A stretch of DNA of 64,000 nucleotides from NCBI GenBank assembly GCA_963281155.1, contig CAUJLY010000006.1, forward strand, positions 372,001-436,000, given 5' to 3'. Below are positions 58,570 to 64,000 of the stretch, piece after piece; position 1 is the first letter of the stretch; each line of letters starts with the position of its first letter. Both the position numbers and the translations under genes were made by a program. This stretch comes from Rhabditophanes sp. KR3021. Taxonomy: Eukaryota > Nematoda > Chromadorea > Rhabditida > Alloionematidae. Below the pieces are notes generated by a model. That model saw nothing but the letters and a program-made list of their open reading frames with translations. It had not been told where the DNA came from and searched no databases.

Positions 58570-59007
58570 CTTTTTTAAATAAATTATTATTTGATTATCT
58601 TATCATCAGCACTTGCTTAGATAAAATTAAAGATGAGTCAAATTTTAGAAATTCGAATACTGTGATGTGTATTTGTAAAATATTAACACGAGCAAAAAAT
58701 CACATGTAGCTTTTAAAACATCTCATCATAACTAAACAAATTTTCACATTGATTACTTTTCTTTATCTTAAATTCTAACAAATTATACTAAGCATAAAAA
58801 ATATAAAGCTCGTACCTTCAATGACTAATGCAATTTTTGACAGTCAAATTAAAATTAAATTACGCTAATCTTTATTTTAATTGGTGATTAAGAGTTCATA
58901 AATTAAGAATTACTTAATAAAAAGATAAAGACTTAAATAAACAAATCATAAATAATTACTATTTAAGACCATGTAAAAAAGCATTATTAACACTTTACTG
59001 TAACAAC
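58570..59007. other. No gene seen
   Basis: AT-rich spacer. Confidence 0.4.
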
Positions 59008-59651
59008 ATGATTACTCAAGTTCTATCCTTTATCTTCCCCTTAATTTGCTTACTTTGTGCTAATCCTATTACCAATGAAAGCAAGGTTTTGGGAGAAGCT
59101 ACTGTTTTAAATGTAGATAATATTAGTCTACCTTTGTCATGCATTAGTCATGTAATCGGACATTCAAACCTTAATTTACTATCTTCTTCTCCGATTGAAG
59201 AATTTTGTGATCTCAATGTTCCTTGTGCATATTTAGAAGGAAATTCCGATGGCGAAATCTTCAAAATTGCTGGATGCGGAAATTTAATGAATGACTTTAA
59301 ATCAGATGTTAATGCCTTAGTAAGTTATATTTGTTATTTTGCCAGGGTAATAAAAAGTTATAGTTTGAAAACAAATGTGTCAACACTGATATTCAACTTG
59401 CTGATGGAAAAAGTGTAAATGTTGATGCTTGTTTCTGTACTACTGATAAATGTAATCAATTCAATAAAACTGAAATGAACGTTGTTGGTGTCACTTCTAC
59501 AGCTTCTGTTGTCTTTTCTTCTTCGGCAATGCCAGTGGTTGGAACGACTACTGAAGTAGCAACCACAACCAAAGGAGCTTCTGGAACTTTTCTTTCTGAA
59601 TTGATTATAATTAGTTTAATTGCTTCTTACTTTATGATTTTTAATCATTAA
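59008..59651 (+). CDS. GPI-anchored cysteine-rich (Ly6/ET-module-like) protein, array member 3
   Basis: A 199-residue, more distant member. The signal peptide is MITQVLSFIFPLICLLCA. Cysteines lie in PLSCISHV, FCDLNVPCAYLEG, IAGCGNL, NKCVN and ACFCTTDKCN. A Ser/Thr/Val stalk and the hydrophobic tail LSELIIISLIASYFMIF end at NH-stop like the other two. Exon 1 is 59008-59319, exon 2 is 59364-59651, with a 44-nt intron. Part of its body resembles the decayed gene at 6.3-6.9 kb. Confidence 0.78.
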
Positions 59652-60363
59652 AATGTTTTGTATATTTTAGCTAAATAAACTACTGTTAATTTAAAATATT
59701 GAATAAATATGTATGTATAAAATAATTTTATTCTTATAAGTGTAAATTGTTTAGGATTAGAGGATAGTTGCAAATATAATTAAATAACAATTATGAGGTG
59801 AAAAAATAAGCGAAGATTCTGACCAGATGTTTTTAGCTTTTGAATAGTCATAAATATTATTTTGAGATAAGCCATCATTATTATAACCACCAAAAAACAT
59901 AATTATGGATGCATTTGTTCAATCCCAACTTTATTATTGGCCAAATCTGTTGTGACTACAACAATCTTAAAAGAAAATGATTTGCAAGGGCTTGCAATTT
60001 TATCATTAAAAAAACACATCCTTTTGATCCATTAAAAGAATATAAGATTCGATTCTAATCACCACTGTTGTGTTCCTCCATTATTCCTTTAACTAAAATT
60101 TCATTTAATACAGATCTCGAGTTTTTAATCCTCGCCGATATATCTTTTTCTTTAAAAATTAAGTATTCAGAATATTTACTGTCAAATTGCTTGAATTTTG
60201 CTGGTAATTCTTCATTAGTTGAATTTAGTTGTGCTTCTAAACATTCACCCACAAATTCTCTAATTACAAATATATACATTTGCAGTGTTACGTCTACAAT
60301 GCTGTGATGAAACTACAATATTTCTACATATTATTACTATGAGCTATTTAAATAATTATCTTA
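59652..60363. other. No clear gene; one 75-codon ORF
   Basis: A minus-strand frame (60279-60055, MYIFVIREFVGECLEAQLNS) has protein-like composition but no start context, intron or recognisable motif. It may be a remnant exon. The rest is spacer. Confidence 0.3.
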
Positions 60364-60914
60364 CACGGTGGTGAAATTTGTCATTTTTCGGCATTGTAGT
60401 CAATATTTCAAAATCTACTCACAATAGACGTTTACAAAAATAGTCATTAGAAAGCCCAGGAAAACTGAATCTAATGAAACAAAGAAATCAATCCAGGCCC
60501 AAACCTATCAAGCAGGAAAAGTCGAAAGAAAGGACATGTTTTGACTTTTTTTTAATTTTGCAATAAATTGTATATATCTTTGTTTTTTTGTTATAATTTC
60601 TGTCTAAATAAAGTGTTTTTTTTTAATTCAAATAAAAATCTATCTTTTAAGTCCAAAATAATCATTACTTTGAACAAAAGCTTCAGTTTTCTATAAAAAC
60701 ATTTTCTAAAAGGACGAGTTAGACAATTTAAAATAAAACATTTATTAAAAAATCTGGTATTATAGGGTGTTTCTAGGGCTTGTGGACACGATATGCTAAC
60801 AAACTACAGTTTAAACGTCATTTTTATCTAATTCAGCTATTTTTAAAATGATTAGACTATTACAACGGAGGATTTGACGTGGACCTGCTACAATGTATAC
60901 ATTTCACCACCGTG
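60364..60914. mobile_element. MITE-like element with CACGGTGGTGAAAT ends, copy 2
   Basis: A 551-bp relative of the element at 19130, with the same inverted ends and the same interior blocks (for example TAGTCATTAGAAAGCCCAGG and ACACGATATG). The extra length is an A/T-rich insertion or an undeleted middle around 60510-60640. Confidence 0.75.
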
Positions 60915-62231
60915 TGTTATAAGGATTTGGGCACAAATATATGTTAAAAGAATTTAAGGAGAAAGATTAATAATAGAAACGGATAACATAAGGGGGATTA
61001 ATCGGTTATTAGGGGGAATGTCATAAAATGTCAATTTGGATGGGGCAAGCACTCGAAGGGAGGTATTAGTTTCAGGAGAAAGATCCTCGATCTTTACTTA
61101 CAAAGCACAGTGAATTAATAAATTAAAATAGTTATTTTAAAAGTTTATTTTTGTCATATTAAAGAGGTATTTGTTATATTATTATATTTTAAATTAAGTT
61201 AAATCAAAAAGATTTGAAAAGCATGTCTGATAATTACCAAGCATATTCAAGAATTGGCAAATTTCTTCAGATACTATTTGAGCAATTCACTTTTTCCTAC
61301 TCTTTAAAGTGGATTGGTTGTAAAAGTTTTCCTAGAATTTTAGGTTAATTTAGATAATGATGTATTTCTTGATTCATGCTAGATTTGCTTTAGACTTTCC
61401 ATATTTTTTATTTGGAGTTGAATTTTCTAAATGGCTTAGATTGATTTTCATGATTCTGCATGTTTCCTATATAAAAGATAATTTTATTCAAATTAATTTT
61501 TATTAAAAACGAACATAGTACCAAGTTATTTTACTCGTAAATTGATTGAAAAATATTTAAATGACCATTATATTGTCATTTACAATATTTTCTAAACAAA
61601 ATTTAGCAAGCGACTTTTCCATAATTGAATAACCTATTCCTGAGTTACTGCAGTTCAAATAAGTAAAAAATGTAATGACTGAATGCTTGCCAAATAATTT
61701 TTATAAAACTGCCTACGTCATCAAAATTTCTAGCTTTTTACTAATATTAAAGTTAATAAATTCAAAACGAATTATATGCATGCATCTCGAAATTTTCAAT
61801 ACAATAATGAGTTTAAATATTTGTTCATCATTACCACTTAAAAACTGGAATAAGATTATGAATCTATTTTTTAAAATAAGATCAAATTATAGTTCATTAT
61901 TTGATATGAAAGTTTTTGACAATTATATGTAAATATGACTTATTTTCGACTGAATTATTAATTATCCCATAAACTTACACAGCTAAAATAAATTGTTTAC
62001 TATGTAGATTTTACTAATATATTTAATTATTACTTTTTCTAATCAAAAAGTCGGCCTTTATTAGAAAGGTACTATAATACATCTTGTACTAGATTATATT
62101 TGTTATTTATAATAGTTAAGAGCGCTATGAAATTATATGAATCATTGCAAAACAGAAAGGGTAAAAAAATATGTTTTCAACTCTTTTGTAACTAATCTTT
62201 TCTTATCAAAATATATCCTTTCTTATTTCAC
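60915..62231. other. No gene seen
   Basis: AT-rich spacer. An 85-codon frame at 61675-61932 has no features and is not accepted. Confidence 0.4.
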
Positions 62232-62239
62232 TATAAAAG
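62232..62239 (+). promoter_or_regulatory. TATA box of the lectin gene
   Basis: TATAAAAG lies 38 bp upstream of the ATG at 62270, leaving a very short 5' leader. Confidence 0.55.
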
Positions 62240-62269
62240 AGAAAAGAAATTAAGATTTTTTATCTGAAA

Positions 62270-63215
62270 ATGAAGCTAATTATTTATACTCTTCTGACTC
62301 TAGTTACTTTGCTAAATGGAGCCGATGTTCAAGATGCCAAGAGCTGTAAGGAAGGTTTTAAATACGAAAATCAATCAAACCACTGCTTTTTTTATTCCGA
62401 ATCATTGATTCTAACTTTTAGCGAAGCCGAAAATTACTGTAAAAGTAAAGATGCAGTTTTAACTATTTTTAATAGTCCTCAAAAAATAGATTTGGCAAAG
62501 AACATGATCAATGTTCATAATCCCATACAATCAGCTACTTGGATTAGTTCTCCAAAAGATTTAGTTTTTAACAATTCCAAATCTAAAATAATAGTTTTTA
62601 AAGAAAATGCTAATAAATGTTCAATGCTGATTAAAACTAACACTGGAACAAGCATTGTTATTACTGATTGTCATAAGAAACAACCTTTTATTTGCAGAGC
62701 AATTTCATTAGGTTGGGACGAGTAAGTAAATTTTTTGTGTACAAAGTATTCATCAATATAAGTTTTTTTATTTGCAACATATTCTAAAATTAAATGTACC
62801 TTTAAAAAAAGTATTATTATAGATGTCCACAGCGAATTTTTACAGCACCTTCCGGTACTCTTCACTCACCATATTACCCTGATAACTATCTTACTGAACA
62901 AACATGTTATTACTTTATTACCGTGGAACCAAAATATATCATCGAATTAGAATTCAATTATTTTGAAACTGAGGCAAATTGTGACCATTTGTGGATTTAT
63001 GAAAAGGGTAGTACTGATGGGGAGTCTGATTATGATTATTCAGGTTTTTATTATTCTAATACCAATAGTCTTACTGTAAGATCGCGTTCAAATCGGCTTT
63101 CTTTAAAGTTTCATTCTGACTGGTTTAGAAATTATAATGTAGTTTTATAAATTTTGTACTATTCTTCAATTAATTATTTCAGGGTTTCGAGGCTACTTAT
63201 AAAACGGTCGGATAA
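62270..63215 (+). CDS. Secreted C-type lectin with CUB domain, intact
   Basis: A 266-residue secreted protein. A signal peptide (MKLIIYTLLTLVTLLNGA) leads into a C-type lectin-like domain (residues about 25-145) with the expected cysteines (SCKEGF, HCFFYSES, AENYCKSKD, CSMLI, DCHKKQPFIC). The EPN/WND calcium-sugar motifs are absent, so sugar binding is uncertain. A CUB domain follows (CPQRIFTAPSGTLHSPYYP ... FEATY). Exons are 62270-62721, 62823-63138 and 63183-63215, with the last encoding only GFEATYKTVG. Lectin-CUB proteins of this layout are common in nematodes and are often gut or immune-response genes, by family knowledge. Confidence 0.9.
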
Positions 63216-63367
63216 ATGGATTAAAGAAAATTCAAGTTTGTCTTTTATATTATACATTATTTAATGTCATTCATTATTAATAAATGTGTAAAATTGTATT
63301 TTGTTCACATGACCAAGTGTGCGAATATGTACGTGTTTATTATACTTTGAAATAGTACAATAACCTA

Positions 63368-63398
63368 CATCCGCTTTTCATATAGTTGCATATAAAAA
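63368..63398 (+). promoter_or_regulatory. SL RNA promoter (copy E)
   Basis: CATCCGCTTTT begins at -53 and TATAAAAA at -30. This is the most divergent of the five promoters but keeps the spacing. Confidence 0.6.
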
Positions 63399-63420
63399 GC
63401 TGGCAAAAAAAGACTGAGAT

Positions 63421-63513
63421 GGTTTAAAAAACCCAGTTTGAGGTTAGTATGCGTTTAGGATTCTACATGAATTCTGTTAGCAAATTTTGGAAGGAGACTT
63501 GAAAAGGTCTCTA
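63421..63513 (+). ncRNA. SL1-type spliced-leader RNA gene, copy E
   Basis: The leader (63421-63442) is identical to the others, followed by GTTAGTATGCG and the Sm site AAATTTTGG. The terminal hairpin has changed on both sides to GAGAC/GTCTC, keeping the pairing. About 90 bp downstream of it resemble the downstream flank of copy A at the other end of the window. Confidence 0.87.
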
Positions 63514-63610
63514 ATAAAAATATTTTGATGGATAAATAATTGTCGTCTTTTACAATGAAAATCCCTTTTAAAAATAAATTAGTCAACTACTCACTGCAAA
63601 GTTCCACCTC

Positions 63611-63900
63611 CACGGTGGTGAAATGTATGAATTGTAGCAGATCCACGTCAAATCCTCCGTTGCAATGGTCTAAGCATTTTAAAAATAGCTGAATTAGATA
63701 AAAATGACGTTTAAACTGTAGTTTGTTAGCATATCGTGTCCACGAGCCCTAGAAACACCCTATAACACCAGATTTTTTAATAAATGTTTTATTTTAAATT
63801 GTTTAACTCGTGCCTTTAGATAATCTTTTTATAGAAAACTGAAGCTTTTGTTTAAAACAATGATTATTTTGGACTTAAAAGATAGGTTTTTATTTGATTG
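63611..63900. mobile_element. MITE-like element with CACGGTGGTGAAAT end, copy 3 (inverted, incomplete)
   Basis: It starts with CACGGTGGTGAAATGTATG and matches copy 2 read from its right end for about 290 bp. Similarity fades near 63900. The other end is either lost or beyond the window edge. Confidence 0.7.
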
Positions 63901-64000
63901 GAACCACATTGACAAAAAATTTTTTCTTATGAAAGAAGGATGTTAAATATTTCAATATTGGTCCAATACACAAAATAGTTGCTATAGGATTTATGATAAC

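Noticed and set aside
55524..59651. The three cysteine-rich genes as one operon
   Set aside because: They are 1.8 kb and 0.4 kb apart with no sign of the short intercistronic spacing of nematode operons, and fragments of other genes lie between them.
60055..60279. Minus-strand ORF of 75 codons as a gene
   Set aside because: No domain, no signal peptide, no introns and no promoter; mentioned only in the gap description.
61675..61932. Plus-strand ORF of 85 codons as a gene
   Set aside because: Composition matches random AT-rich sequence and no motif is present.

Overview
The window is AT-rich eukaryotic DNA that reads as a nematode chromosome. Three things point that way. Genes carry very short introns (about 40-55 nt) with GTAAGT donors and TTTTAG acceptors. 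The gene content is typical of nematodes: serpentine chemoreceptors, a CHK-like DUF1679 kinase, a HAF-type ABC transporter, a C-type lectin with CUB domain, and LYS-type lysozyme remains. Most telling are five copies of a spliced-leader (SL1-type) RNA gene. The 22-nt leader, GGTTTAAAAAACCCAGTTTGAG split here as GGTTTAAAAAACCC + AGTTTGAG, is an A-rich SL1 variant of the kind I recall from Strongyloides and relatives. A Strongyloididae-like, clade IV nematode is therefore my best guess, but it is an inference.

Layout. 0-10 kb: the 5' end of an acidic protein, tRNA-Ala, two tandem SL RNA genes, a receptor gene with an internal stop, decayed fragments, a secreted 11-residue-repeat protein and a hAT relic. 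10-20 kb: an SL RNA gene, a histone H4 pseudogene fused to a piece of an IgGFc-binding-like gene, a decayed LINE, an intact CHK-like kinase, an intact HAF/TAPL-like half transporter, a MITE and a gag relic. 20-30 kb: srg-like and Srt receptors (intact and broken), an alanine-rich secreted protein and an SL RNA gene. 30-38 kb: IgGFc-binding-like pseudogenes, a steroid dehydrogenase/3-ketoacyl-CoA reductase gene, and Str-like receptors, one of them cut by a 734-bp inverted-repeat element. 39-43.6 kb: an unusual gene with two degenerate REXO1/PQE-1 exonuclease domains, an HNH endonuclease relic and tRNA-Glu. 44-54 kb: an ABCC fragment, two intact srg-like receptors plus a relic, a decayed mobile-element-like gene, an intact Str-like receptor and a Tc1/mariner relic. 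54-64 kb: a tandem array of three GPI-anchored cysteine-rich proteins, a lysozyme pseudogene, a MITE, a C-type lectin/CUB protein, a fifth SL RNA gene and another MITE.

There is no operon or pathway linking the whole window. It looks like a fast-evolving chromosome arm: tandem families of chemosensory and secreted genes in birth-and-death turnover, dotted with transposon remains, around a few conserved single genes. Many open frames are interrupted by one stop codon or one indel, and several of those indels sit in A or T runs. So some 'pseudogenes' may be assembly errors, and this should be kept in mind for each broken entry.
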